A stretch of DNA of 64,000 bases from Salinarchaeum sp. Harcht-Bsk1 (GTDB lineage: Archaea; Halobacteriota; Halobacteria; Halobacteriales; Salinarchaeaceae). Positions 15,973 to 23,573 of this stretch are shown here, in pieces; position 1 is the first letter of the stretch; the number at the start of each line of letters is the position of its first letter. The DNA is taken from contig NC_021313.1 in the NCBI RefSeq assembly GCF_000403645.1, forward strand, positions 1,054,001 to 1,118,000, read 5' to 3'. Under the pieces are notes generated by a model, which was not told the origin of the DNA, ran no database searches, and was given only the letters and a program-made list of their open reading frames with translations. Both the position numbers and the translations under genes were made by a program.

Positions 15973-17949
15973 ATGCCAGGACTCAGCGTTGCGTGTGGCG
16001 ACGCGGTCGGCGGGAGCGACGACTCCAGTGGGGACGAGCACGCGTTCGAGGACGCACTCGACGCCACGGCGGTCCTCGACCACTACGCAACGACGATCGA
16101 TCTGGAGGGAGACGGCGTCGCCGTCGGCAGCACCGAGTACGACGGCTATCCGATCCGGCGGGCCGAAACCGAGCACGGAACCGCGTTCCTGGAGGGGGAA
16201 CTCTACGACGTCGAGGATCCGGATGCGCACCTCGAACGCGTGGCTGCGATGATCGCCGACGACGACCTCGAGGGGCTTCGCGCGTGGGTCGGCGCGCGGG
16301 ACGGCGACTACCTGCTCGCCGTCGCCGACGGCGACGCCGTCGCAATGCTCAACGACCCCTTCGGCCGCCTCCCCGCCTACACCGCGACGATCGGCGGCGC
16401 GACGGTGTGTTCCCGCGAACTCGGATTCGTCCGCGCGTTGGCGAGCGGGCGGGACGACCCGCTCGAACTCGATCGGCTCGCCCTCGCACAGCTACTGTCC
16501 TTCGGCTATCCCCTCGGCAATCGCACGCCGTTCGCCGAGGTCCGGACCGTGCCACCGGGCTCGCTGGTTCGATTCGGCGACGCGACCGATTCGGCCTGCG
16601 AATCCACCGCGGACGCCGGTCCGCGGATCGAATCCCTCTACGAACACGACTTCGACGACTGCACCAACGACGACAGGGACGTCGAGACCAACGCGGACGA
16701 ACTGGCCGACCGCATCGCGACGGCCTGCCAGCGTCGCGCGTCCCCGGATCGACCGACCGTCGTCTCGCTCAGCGGTGGACTCGATTCTCGGATCGCCGCC
16801 GCCGCGTACGACGCGAGCGACCTGCCGGCGACGGCAACAACCTTCCAGCGGGGCGGCGGCAGCGACGCGGAGGTCGGGGCTGCCGGCGCGGTCGCGAAGC
16901 GCCTCGGCCTCGACTGGCGCGTCTACGACGTCGAGTCCTCCCCCGAACGCAGACGGACCCTCCTCGAGACGAAACAGGGGACGAACTACCTCGGAATGGC
17001 GTTCATCCTCGACTTCTTCGAACAGCTCCGGAACCGCCACGGCACGGCGACCTACGTCACCGGTGACGGTGGCGACAAAGTGCTGGTCGACCTCGAGCCA
17101 GCGACGACGCCCGGCTCCGAGTCCGAACTCGTCGACCACGCGATCGCCGCCAACAGCCGACTGTCGCTGGAAACGGCCGCGGACGTCGCGAACGTCGACG
17201 CCGACGCGATTCGCGCGTCGGTCGCCCAGCGGATCGGGAGCTACCCGGAGTCCGATCTCGCACGCCGGTACGTCCACTTCCTCGTGCGAGAGCGAGGCGT
17301 CAACTTCCTCGTTCAGGGAGAGGACCGCAACCGGTACTACGCCTGGAGCGTCTCGCCGTTCTACGCGCTCCCCGTGTTCGAGTACGCGATGAACTGTCCG
17401 GACGACCAGAAGGCCTACCGCGGGCTCGTGGCGGCGATCCTCGAACGGTTCGATCCGGGGCTCGTCGACCTGCCCTACCCCAACTACGGCGCACCGATCT
17501 CCACGCGGCGGTACCGCGCGAAGCAGTTCGTCTACGACGCGCTGGAGCGCTATCCGGCGATCCGCGGTCGGGTCGTCGACCTCGTCACGGGCGACGGCGC
17601 TACACCGGGGCTCGCTACCGAGGCGATCCGTGGCGACCTCCCCTGGCTGGACCGCGCCGGACTCTCCGCCGCTGCGACGGCCGGCGTCCTCGAATCGCCG
17701 GAGGCACACTCCAGGATCCAGTTCCAGTACCTCTCGACGGTCACCGCGCTCGCCCGAGCCGTGGTGACCGACGCGGAGAGTGAGTCACCCCCCGAGGCGG
17801 CCGCTACCCCAGCGACGAGCGTGCAGGGGGCTGGCGCCGAGGGAGCAGGGGGCCATTCGACCACGTCCGACGGCGATCGGATGCCCGACGCCGACCCCGC
17901 CGACGAGCAACCCACACCCGGGCCCCGATCGGCCCGGGCCGAACGATGA
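15973..17949 (+). CDS. Asparagine synthase-related protein lacking the glutaminase cysteine
   Basis: A 658-residue AsnB-like protein. Residues about 1-220 match the class II glutamine amidotransferase fold (GDYLLAVADGDAVAMLNDPFGRLP), but position 2 is Pro rather than the nucleophilic Cys (MPGL instead of MCGI). Residues about 240-600 form the PP-loop ATP pyrophosphatase domain with SLSGGLDSRIAAAA. Family members adenylate a carboxylate and transfer NH3; in some polysaccharide clusters they amidate uronic acids. Without Cys2 this one would need free ammonia or another donor. It overlaps the next gene by 4 bp (ATGA). The C-terminal 60 residues are low complexity. Confidence 0.82.
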   Translation: MPGLSVACGDAVGGSDDSSGDEHAFEDALDATAVLDHYATTIDLEGDGVAVGSTEYDGYPIRRAETEHGTAFLEGELYDVEDPDAHLERVAAMIADDDLEGLRAWVGARDGDYLLAVADGDAVAMLNDPFGRLPAYTATIGGATVCSRELGFVRALASGRDDPLELDRLALAQLLSFGYPLGNRTPFAEVRTVPPGSLVRFGDATDSACESTADAGPRIESLYEHDFDDCTNDDRDVETNADELADRIATACQRRASPDRPTVVSLSGGLDSRIAAAAYDASDLPATATTFQRGGGSDAEVGAAGAVAKRLGLDWRVYDVESSPERRRTLLETKQGTNYLGMAFILDFFEQLRNRHGTATYVTGDGGDKVLVDLEPATTPGSESELVDHAIAANSRLSLETAADVANVDADAIRASVAQRIGSYPESDLARRYVHFLVRERGVNFLVQGEDRNRYYAWSVSPFYALPVFEYAMNCPDDQKAYRGLVAAILERFDPGLVDLPYPNYGAPISTRRYRAKQFVYDALERYPAIRGRVVDLVTGDGATPGLATEAIRGDLPWLDRAGLSAAATAGVLESPEAHSRIQFQYLSTVTALARAVVTDAESESPPEAAATPATSVQGAGAEGAGGHSTTSDGDRMPDADPADEQPTPGPRSARAER

Positions 17950-19376
17950 CCGACGACGACAGCGACGACACCACGAGTGATTCGTTCGCCCATCGGGGTC
18001 GCGACGACGCTCCCTGGCAACGCATGGGCCGGCGCGACCTGCTCAGAATCGGTGCAGCGGGCGCGGCGACCGCGATCGCCGGCTGTTCCGAAGGAGACGG
18101 CGACGACGGGGGGACGGAGCCGAGCCCGGATGCTCCGCCGTCGGCGGACGACGATGCAGACGACGGCCCCGAGTCGATTCCGTACGCGGACGAGTACGAC
18201 ACCGTCGTGGACGTCGTCGCGGACGCTGGCGCAAACCCCGACGGCGAGGAGTCTATCATCCCGGTGCTGGAAGCGAACGCAAGCAGCGACACGCTGTTGT
18301 TCTTCCCACCAGGTGAGTACCTGATGGACGGACGGTGGTTGCTCCCCTCCTTCGAACACCTTGGACTCGTCGGCGACGAGGCGACGATCCGTCCTCCGCG
18401 CGACTACTTCGGCTACCTGTTCATCTTCGGTCTCCAGGACAGCGGCGCATCCGACGTCCTGTTCGAGGGCATCGACTTCGACTTCACCGCTGCCAACACC
18501 GCCCCGCGACCGCTCCAGGCACAGGTCGACGACGGCATCACCGTCCGGAACGTCACGGTCGAGGGGACCAGTGGCACGGCGCGGTTCGACGTGACGACTC
18601 CCCAGGGCTCGGGCGTCGTCAGCAACCTGACGATGCCCGACGGCATGGAGATCGTGGAGACCCTCGATATCCCCGAGAACGGCGGCAACCCCGACGGCGT
18701 CGGCGTCCTCGTGGGACCTGCCAACCGTGGACGTCTCCGATTCGAAGACTGTCACGTCGAGGGGTTCCCGGGCAACGGCCTCTACGCCTCGCCGTCGAAC
18801 GGCCCGATCGAAGTCAGCGGCGGTCTGTTCGCGAACAACGGGATCGCGAGCGTCCGCGTCAGCAGTCCAGCGACCATCCGCAACGTCGAGGTCCGGTGCG
18901 ACGAGGCACCACAGGGCTTCCGCAACATGCGAGGCATCCGGCTCCGGCACGGTGAATCCGTGCTCGTCGAGAACTGTCGGATCGTCATGCGTGATCTCAC
19001 CTACTCGGACGGCGGACTCGTCATCGAGCAGCAGATGGAGTCGGCGACGATTCGTGACCTCGAGATCGACTCGTCGGTCGACGGCATCCCGGCGATTCAC
19101 GTCAAGTCACCCAACCACGAGCAGCCCGATGCAGAGATCGAGTTCGAACGCGTCCAGGTGACGGGGGAGGCCGGCCAGGGGTCGGCCGTCCAGATCTCCG
19201 ACCGCCACGACTGCCGGCTGAACGCCTTCGACATCGAACAGTCGGGACCGGACCGGAACGGCGTCTACCTCGTCCGGACGACCGACTCGGTCCTCCGCGA
19301 CTCGAACATCGAGGTGACTGGCGAACCGGTCGTCCTCGAAGAGTCCGAGCTCCGGCAACGGAACAACCGGTTCTGA
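17946..19376 (+). CDS. Tat lipoprotein with right-handed beta-helix fold
   Basis: A 476-residue exported lipoprotein. The Tat motif RRDLLRIGAAG (about 29-39) leads to a lipobox AIAGC, so the mature protein should be lipid-anchored on the outer face of the membrane. After an acidic spacer, residues about 85-470 show pectate-lyase-type beta-helix rungs (FEGIDFDF, ITVRNVTVEG, LRFEDCHVEGFPGNGLYASPSNG, TIRNVEVRC). No catalytic residues can be assigned. ATGA overlap with the asparagine-synthase-like gene implies they work together. Confidence 0.83.
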   Translation: MTDDDSDDTTSDSFAHRGRDDAPWQRMGRRDLLRIGAAGAATAIAGCSEGDGDDGGTEPSPDAPPSADDDADDGPESIPYADEYDTVVDVVADAGANPDGEESIIPVLEANASSDTLLFFPPGEYLMDGRWLLPSFEHLGLVGDEATIRPPRDYFGYLFIFGLQDSGASDVLFEGIDFDFTAANTAPRPLQAQVDDGITVRNVTVEGTSGTARFDVTTPQGSGVVSNLTMPDGMEIVETLDIPENGGNPDGVGVLVGPANRGRLRFEDCHVEGFPGNGLYASPSNGPIEVSGGLFANNGIASVRVSSPATIRNVEVRCDEAPQGFRNMRGIRLRHGESVLVENCRIVMRDLTYSDGGLVIEQQMESATIRDLEIDSSVDGIPAIHVKSPNHEQPDAEIEFERVQVTGEAGQGSAVQISDRHDCRLNAFDIEQSGPDRNGVYLVRTTDSVLRDSNIEVTGEPVVLEESELRQRNNRF

Positions 19377-19470
19377 GCGATCACGACGCATGGATCGGCG
19401 TCCTGCCGGATCGCGAGTGGAAACGCCACGTTCTCGGAGCGGTACGACCGTCCTACCGACGGTAGCCCGA

Positions 19471-19480
19471 CTATTACAAT
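19471..19480 (+). promoter_or_regulatory. TATA-like box upstream of the flippase leader ORF
   Basis: CTATTACAAT, centred about 32 bp before the ATG at 19508, would start transcription near 19502, just before the 17-codon ORF. Confidence 0.4.
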
Positions 19481-19507
19481 GCGTATTTGCCGGCGAGGTC
19501 GGACTGC

Positions 19508-19561
19508 ATGAGCGTCGCCGAGTGTCGATCGGTGCGAGTCCGGAGTGAACTCGACGCGTGA
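19508..19561 (+). CDS. Possible 17-residue leader peptide overlapping the flippase start
   Basis: ATG 19508 opens MSVAECRSVRVRSELDA and stops at TGA 19559-19561, overlapping the flippase GTG as GTGA. A TATA-like box 32 bp upstream would make it the first ORF of the message. It may couple translation or be a chance reading. Confidence 0.3.
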   Translation: MSVAECRSVRVRSELDA

Positions 19562-21084
19562 CCACCGCGCGAGAGAAACACCTCACGACCCTGCTCACGG
19601 GCGCTGGGCTCGTCACCGTCGGGAAGCTCGTCGGCTCGTTCACGACGCTCGGTGAGCGCGTGCTCATCGGCCGAGTGCTTTCGCCAGAGGCCTACGGCGA
19701 GGTGTCCGTCGGGCTGGCGCTGCTGGCCTTCGCGACCACTGGCGCGCTCGTCGGCTTCTCCCAGGGCGTCCCGCGGTACATCTCCCGGTTCGACGACGAG
19801 GTGGACCGACGGGGCGTCTGGGTCAGCGGCATTCTCGTGACCGGCGCTGTCGCGCTCGTGCTCACTGCAGTCCTGTTGCTCTCCGTCGAGTGGCTGACCG
19901 AGACGCTGCTCGCTCGCGCGGACTCGCCGGCGATGCTCGCGCTGTTCGTGCTCGCGCTTCCCTTCGTCGTCGGGATGAAGATCACCGTTGCCGCGATCCG
20001 CGGGCACAACAACGCCATCTACCGCATCTACGCGCAGGACCTCACCTACCCGCTGACGCGCATCGTCCTCCTGGTCGCCCTCCTGTTTGCCGGGTTCAAC
20101 GTCCTCGCGGCCGGCTACGCCTACCTCGTCGCCGCGGTGCTGTCCTTCGCGGTCTCGCTCGTCCTCCTCCACCGGCTCACCGCCCTGCGCGGTGAGGTCC
20201 GAACGCACGTGAAGGAGATCGGGCGGTTCTCACTCCCGATCGTGATCTCCGGCGTCCTGACGGTCCTGCTGACGCGGACAGACACCCTGATGCTCTCCTA
20301 CTTCCGCACCACCTACGAGGTCGGGCAATACGCCGCGGCGTACCCGATCGCGAACGGACTGATCATCGTGATCTCCTCCTTCGGCTTCCTCTACCTCCCG
20401 CTGGCCTCCCGGCTCGACGCCGACGACGAGCACGACGAGATCGATTCGATCTACGAGACGACGACAAAGTGGATCTACCTCGTCACGTTCCCGGCCCTGC
20501 TGACGTTCGTGTTGTTCGGCGGCGACGTCGTCGAGATCTTCTTCGGTAGCGCGTACTCCGAGGCGCCGATCGCACTCGCGATCCTCTCGGTAGGCTTTTT
20601 CACGAACGCCGTCGGCGGCCGCAACCGCGAGACGATCTCCGCGCTCGGCGTCACCTCCTACCTGCTGGTCGTGAACGGCGCTGCCTTTGGCATCAACGTC
20701 GTGCTCAATCTCTGGCTCATTCCCGAGTACGGCCTCGTGGGCGCGGCCGTCGCGAGCGCGATCGCCTACGGCATCCTCAACGCAACCGCCTGCGCGATCC
20801 TCTGGCGGAAGTACGGGATTACTCCCTTCTCCCGCTGGTCCGTTCGAACGTTCCTGGTCCTCCCGCTGACGCTCCTCCCGCCCGCCTACGTCGTCTCCCA
20901 GTACGTCTCCCTCTCGATCGTGACGCTGCTCCCGTGGCTCGTCGCCGTCGGCCTCCTGAGCATCGCCGTGGTCGCACTGACCGGTTGCCTCCAGCCCGAG
21001 GACGAGATCGTGCTGGAGTTCCTCGAGCAGACGACCGGCGTCGAGATTCCACTGGTGCGGCGGTTCATCCCGCCCGAGGAGTGA
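19558..21084 (+). CDS. Polysaccharide flippase (Wzx/MurJ-like, MOP superfamily)
   Basis: A 508-residue membrane protein with about 14 hydrophobic segments, of the oligosaccharidyl-lipid flippase family that moves lipid-linked glycans to the outer face. Family-like stretches are TVGKLVGSFTTLGERVLIGRVLSPEAYG at the N-terminus (polysacc_synt domain), LTRTDTLMLSYFRTTYEVGQYAAAYP in the middle and the LWLIPEYGLVGAAVASAIAYG segment. The GTG start is the first in frame. With the upstream genes it suggests export of a modified surface glycan. Confidence 0.87.
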   Translation: MTTAREKHLTTLLTGAGLVTVGKLVGSFTTLGERVLIGRVLSPEAYGEVSVGLALLAFATTGALVGFSQGVPRYISRFDDEVDRRGVWVSGILVTGAVALVLTAVLLLSVEWLTETLLARADSPAMLALFVLALPFVVGMKITVAAIRGHNNAIYRIYAQDLTYPLTRIVLLVALLFAGFNVLAAGYAYLVAAVLSFAVSLVLLHRLTALRGEVRTHVKEIGRFSLPIVISGVLTVLLTRTDTLMLSYFRTTYEVGQYAAAYPIANGLIIVISSFGFLYLPLASRLDADDEHDEIDSIYETTTKWIYLVTFPALLTFVLFGGDVVEIFFGSAYSEAPIALAILSVGFFTNAVGGRNRETISALGVTSYLLVVNGAAFGINVVLNLWLIPEYGLVGAAVASAIAYGILNATACAILWRKYGITPFSRWSVRTFLVLPLTLLPPAYVVSQYVSLSIVTLLPWLVAVGLLSIAVVALTGCLQPEDEIVLEFLEQTTGVEIPLVRRFIPPEE

Positions 21085-21145
21085 ATCGGTAGTGCAGGGC
21101 CGGCGGGGATCAGTGACCGCTGACACCGCCAGTCACGAGGGCCGG

Positions 21146-22324
21146 TTACAGCCCGAACAGCGGCACGAACCGGAAGGTGAGATACGACCCAACCGTCGCG
21201 ATCGCCGGCACGATATTCTGCATCAGGACGACCCGAGCCGTCGTCGCCGGGTTGAACAGGCTCCCCGGACTGGGGATGTCCTCGACGTCCTCCTCGCCGA
21301 TCGGGGGCAACTCTTCGCCCGCTTCGTCGGCGGCCAACGCGTCGACAGTCACCGGTGGGGATTCCCCGCCCGAAACGGCTTCGGGGACGGTCACCGGTCG
21401 GGTCGCACGTCCCCAGCCGAGCCCGACGATCGACATCGTCGCGATGATGACGAAACTCGCGGGAATGCCCAGCGCCGAGAGGAAGATCACGAGCGTCGAA
21501 CTAACGGAGGCGACGACGATTGCAGCCGTCAACGGGAGTTCCGTAATGTCGCTTCCCATCGTCTCCAGGGTCCGCCTGGCGATCGTGAACGCGCCGATCG
21601 TGACGGCGATGCCCCCGACGATTATCGCCGGATTCATCGCCACTTCACCGCTGCCGACCAGCGGCGCGACGGCGTTGGCGATGTTGGACGTACCGGAGCT
21701 GAAGGCCATCAGGCAGCCGATCGCGACGACCGTCACCGTCCCGATCAGTTCGCGACGGTTCGTCGTCCGGTGGAGCTTCGGGAGCGGAACGGCGCCGGAG
21801 CGATCGACCTCGATGAGCGGGCCCGAACTTCGTTCGATTGCCACCATGCGGTTGAGTCGTGCGTAGAAGTACCGGCCGATGATCAACGATACCCAGAAGC
21901 CGATGACCGGCGAGACGATCCACCACGTGAGGATCTCGCCCATGACGGCGACGTCCAGGACGCCACCGGCCAGTGCCAGCCCTGCGATCGCCCCGACGGC
22001 AGTCATCGACGTCGAGGCCGGGACGCCGAAAAGGTTGCCCATGAGGAGCGCGACGCCGATGAAAAACAGCACCGCGATCGACGTTTCGAGCGTGAAGACC
22101 CCGGGATCGACGACGAGTTCCGAGCCGAGCTTCGTCACGACGTTCCGGCCGAGCGTCCAGGCGCCGATGAAGAAGAAGACGCCCATCAGCGCTGCAGCCG
22201 TCGTTTTCGATATCGCGTCGGCGCCGACGGCCGGCCCGAACGCCGGGCCGGTCGTCGAGCCGCCGATGTTGTACGCGACGAACATGGCGACGACGACGCC
22301 GACGACGAGGAGGATCCCGACCAT
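21146..22324 (-). CDS. Inorganic phosphate transporter (PiT family)
   Basis: A 392-residue permease for phosphate:cation symport. It shows the internal inverted duplication of PiT proteins: FVAYNIGGSTTGPAFGPAVGA at the N-terminus and MAFSSGTSNIANAVAPLVGSG in the second half, plus GNLFGVPASTSMTAVGAI. About 9-10 membrane segments are visible, with a soluble acidic insert near residue 330-360. Its ATG overlaps the stop of the upstream repeat protein (TGATG), so the two are co-expressed. PiT genes are often paired with PhoU-like or DUF47 genes; none is here. Confidence 0.9.
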   Translation of the reverse strand: MVGILLVVGVVVAMFVAYNIGGSTTGPAFGPAVGADAISKTTAAALMGVFFFIGAWTLGRNVVTKLGSELVVDPGVFTLETSIAVLFFIGVALLMGNLFGVPASTSMTAVGAIAGLALAGGVLDVAVMGEILTWWIVSPVIGFWVSLIIGRYFYARLNRMVAIERSSGPLIEVDRSGAVPLPKLHRTTNRRELIGTVTVVAIGCLMAFSSGTSNIANAVAPLVGSGEVAMNPAIIVGGIAVTIGAFTIARRTLETMGSDITELPLTAAIVVASVSSTLVIFLSALGIPASFVIIATMSIVGLGWGRATRPVTVPEAVSGGESPPVTVDALAADEAGEELPPIGEEDVEDIPSPGSLFNPATTARVVLMQNIVPAIATVGSYLTFRFVPLFGL

Positions 22325-23190
22325 CAGTCGCTCTCGTTCCCGGCAGCGTCCTCGTCGTCTTGTGCGTCGGACTCGCCCTCGTCGTCCCGCTGCTCGTCGC
22401 CAGCCTGGGACTGCAGTTCACCCTCCAACTTCTCCTCGACGGTCTCTTCGACCGTATCACTGACCGTCTCCTCGACGGTATCGTTCACCGTCTGCTCGAC
22501 GGTTTCCTCGACAGTCTCCTCCACCGTGTCGCTGACCGTCTGTTCGACCGTGTCACTGACCGTCTCGCCGACCTTCGCTTCGACCGCCTCCTCGACGGTT
22601 TCCTCGACCGTCTCCTCCACCGTATCGCTGACCGTCTGTTCGACGGTCTCTTCGACGGTTTCACTGACGGTCTCTTCCACCGTTTCGCCGACCTTCTCGT
22701 CCACCGTTTTGTCGACCGTCTCCTCGACGGTCTCGCCGACCGTATCGTCGACCGTCGGTTCGACCGACTCGCCCACTTTCGCCTCGACGGTTTCCTCGAC
22801 CGACTGACTGACCGTCTGGTCGACGGTCTCTTCGACGGTTTCACTGACGGTCTCTTCCACCGTTTCGCCGACCTTCTCGTCCACCGTTTTATCGACCGTC
22901 TCCTCGACCGTCTCCTCGACCGTCTCCTCGACGGTCTCCTTGACTGCCGTGGTCATCCAGTCCGGGTCGAACCTGGCCATCTTCCAGCCGACGTGGATCA
23001 CGTAGGAGAGCAAGACGCCGAATCCGAACGCCACTCCGACGGAGGTTCCGGCGACGAGGATCAGCCCCACCGAGATTGCGATCAGGAGACCGTATACGAG
23101 ATCGACGATCGAGTCGACGCGATTAGGGTTCACGCTGCCCACCCGTGATCGTCGCAGATACTGCTGGGACGAGCGCGGTTCGTCGTCCAC
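22324..23190 (-). CDS. Membrane protein with about 45 tandem four-residue (ETVE-type) repeats
   Basis: An unrecognised 288-residue protein. Residues about 27-72 contain two hydrophobic segments (LVYGLLIAISVGLILVAG and VAFGFGVLLSYVIHVGW). From about residue 80 to 255 the sequence is almost pure x-T-V-E tetrapeptides with Val at every fourth position (ETVEETVDKTVDEKVGETV), then an acidic tail. A 60-residue block is duplicated. A strict period of 4 fits neither a heptad coiled coil nor known beta-solenoids well. Start is GTG 23190, supported by a TATA box centred 28 bp upstream. Translation is coupled to the phosphate permease by TGATG. Confidence 0.8.
   Translation of the reverse strand: MDDEPRSSQQYLRRSRVGSVNPNRVDSIVDLVYGLLIAISVGLILVAGTSVGVAFGFGVLLSYVIHVGWKMARFDPDWMTTAVKETVEETVEETVEETVDKTVDEKVGETVEETVSETVEETVDQTVSQSVEETVEAKVGESVEPTVDDTVGETVEETVDKTVDEKVGETVEETVSETVEETVEQTVSDTVEETVEETVEEAVEAKVGETVSDTVEQTVSDTVEETVEETVEQTVNDTVEETVSDTVEETVEEKLEGELQSQAGDEQRDDEGESDAQDDEDAAGNESD
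22420..22950 (-). repeat. 12-bp coding tandem repeat with a 180-bp duplication
   Basis: The ETVE units are encoded by a degenerate 12-bp repeat. Within it 22641-22710 and 22821-22890 are identical over 70 bp, exactly 180 bp apart, and similarity continues on both sides, showing a recent 60-codon duplication. Confidence 0.9.
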
Positions 23191-23213
23191 GAAGCGTTGT
23201 AGAAATCACGTGA

Positions 23214-23222
23214 ATAATTATA
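23214..23222 (-). promoter_or_regulatory. TATA box of the ETVE-repeat protein/phosphate permease pair
   Basis: TATAATTAT on the minus strand, centred 28 bp before the GTG at 23190, gives a leaderless message for the two-gene unit. Confidence 0.6.
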
Positions 23223-23573
23223 GAAACCACCGAGTAAAGTATCTTGGTAAAGGCAGCGGAACGCCGGCGCCAGTACGATGTTTCGCCGGGGATTCGGCGA
23301 TCTGCGTGAGAACGATGACCGCGGCCAGATATTGGAGCCGAGACCCTCAGAGGCCACCCATACACGCTGCTCCGAAAACTCGGTGTCGATGACGTGCGAG
23401 GGCGAATAGCGGGCTTCAGAACGGCTAGGCCAGTGGTCAGTAGTTGGGCGGTTGCGGTTGCAGGAACGCAGTTCACCGACGGCGAGGGGCGAAGCCCCGA
23501 GTCGGCGGGCCTTTTTCATGAACGTTTTTCGAGGGGGCGGGTCGCCGGGCGACCCGCGCCCTGGAAAAAGGTT
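23223..23573. other. Non-coding region after cdc48, with hairpin
   Basis: No gene is supported. Next to the cdc48 stop lie a T-rich stretch (CCTTTTTCC on the minus strand, 23562-23570), a perfect inverted repeat (see 23537-23557) and a second hairpin-like GGGGCGAAGCCCC near 23487-23499. Confidence 0.5.
23537..23557 (-). terminator. Hairpin downstream of cdc48
   Basis: GCGGGTCGC and GCGACCCGC form a perfect 9-bp stem with a 3-base loop, 17 bp after the cdc48 stop. A run of five T on the minus strand precedes it. It is a likely transcript end or stability element. Confidence 0.5.

Noticed and set aside
21092-22807. 571-codon open frame on the plus strand with a Ser/Thr/Val-rich repeat end
   Set aside because: It is the complement of the phosphate permease and ETVE-repeat genes. 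The repeat is a mirror of the real one, and the permease motifs are decisive.
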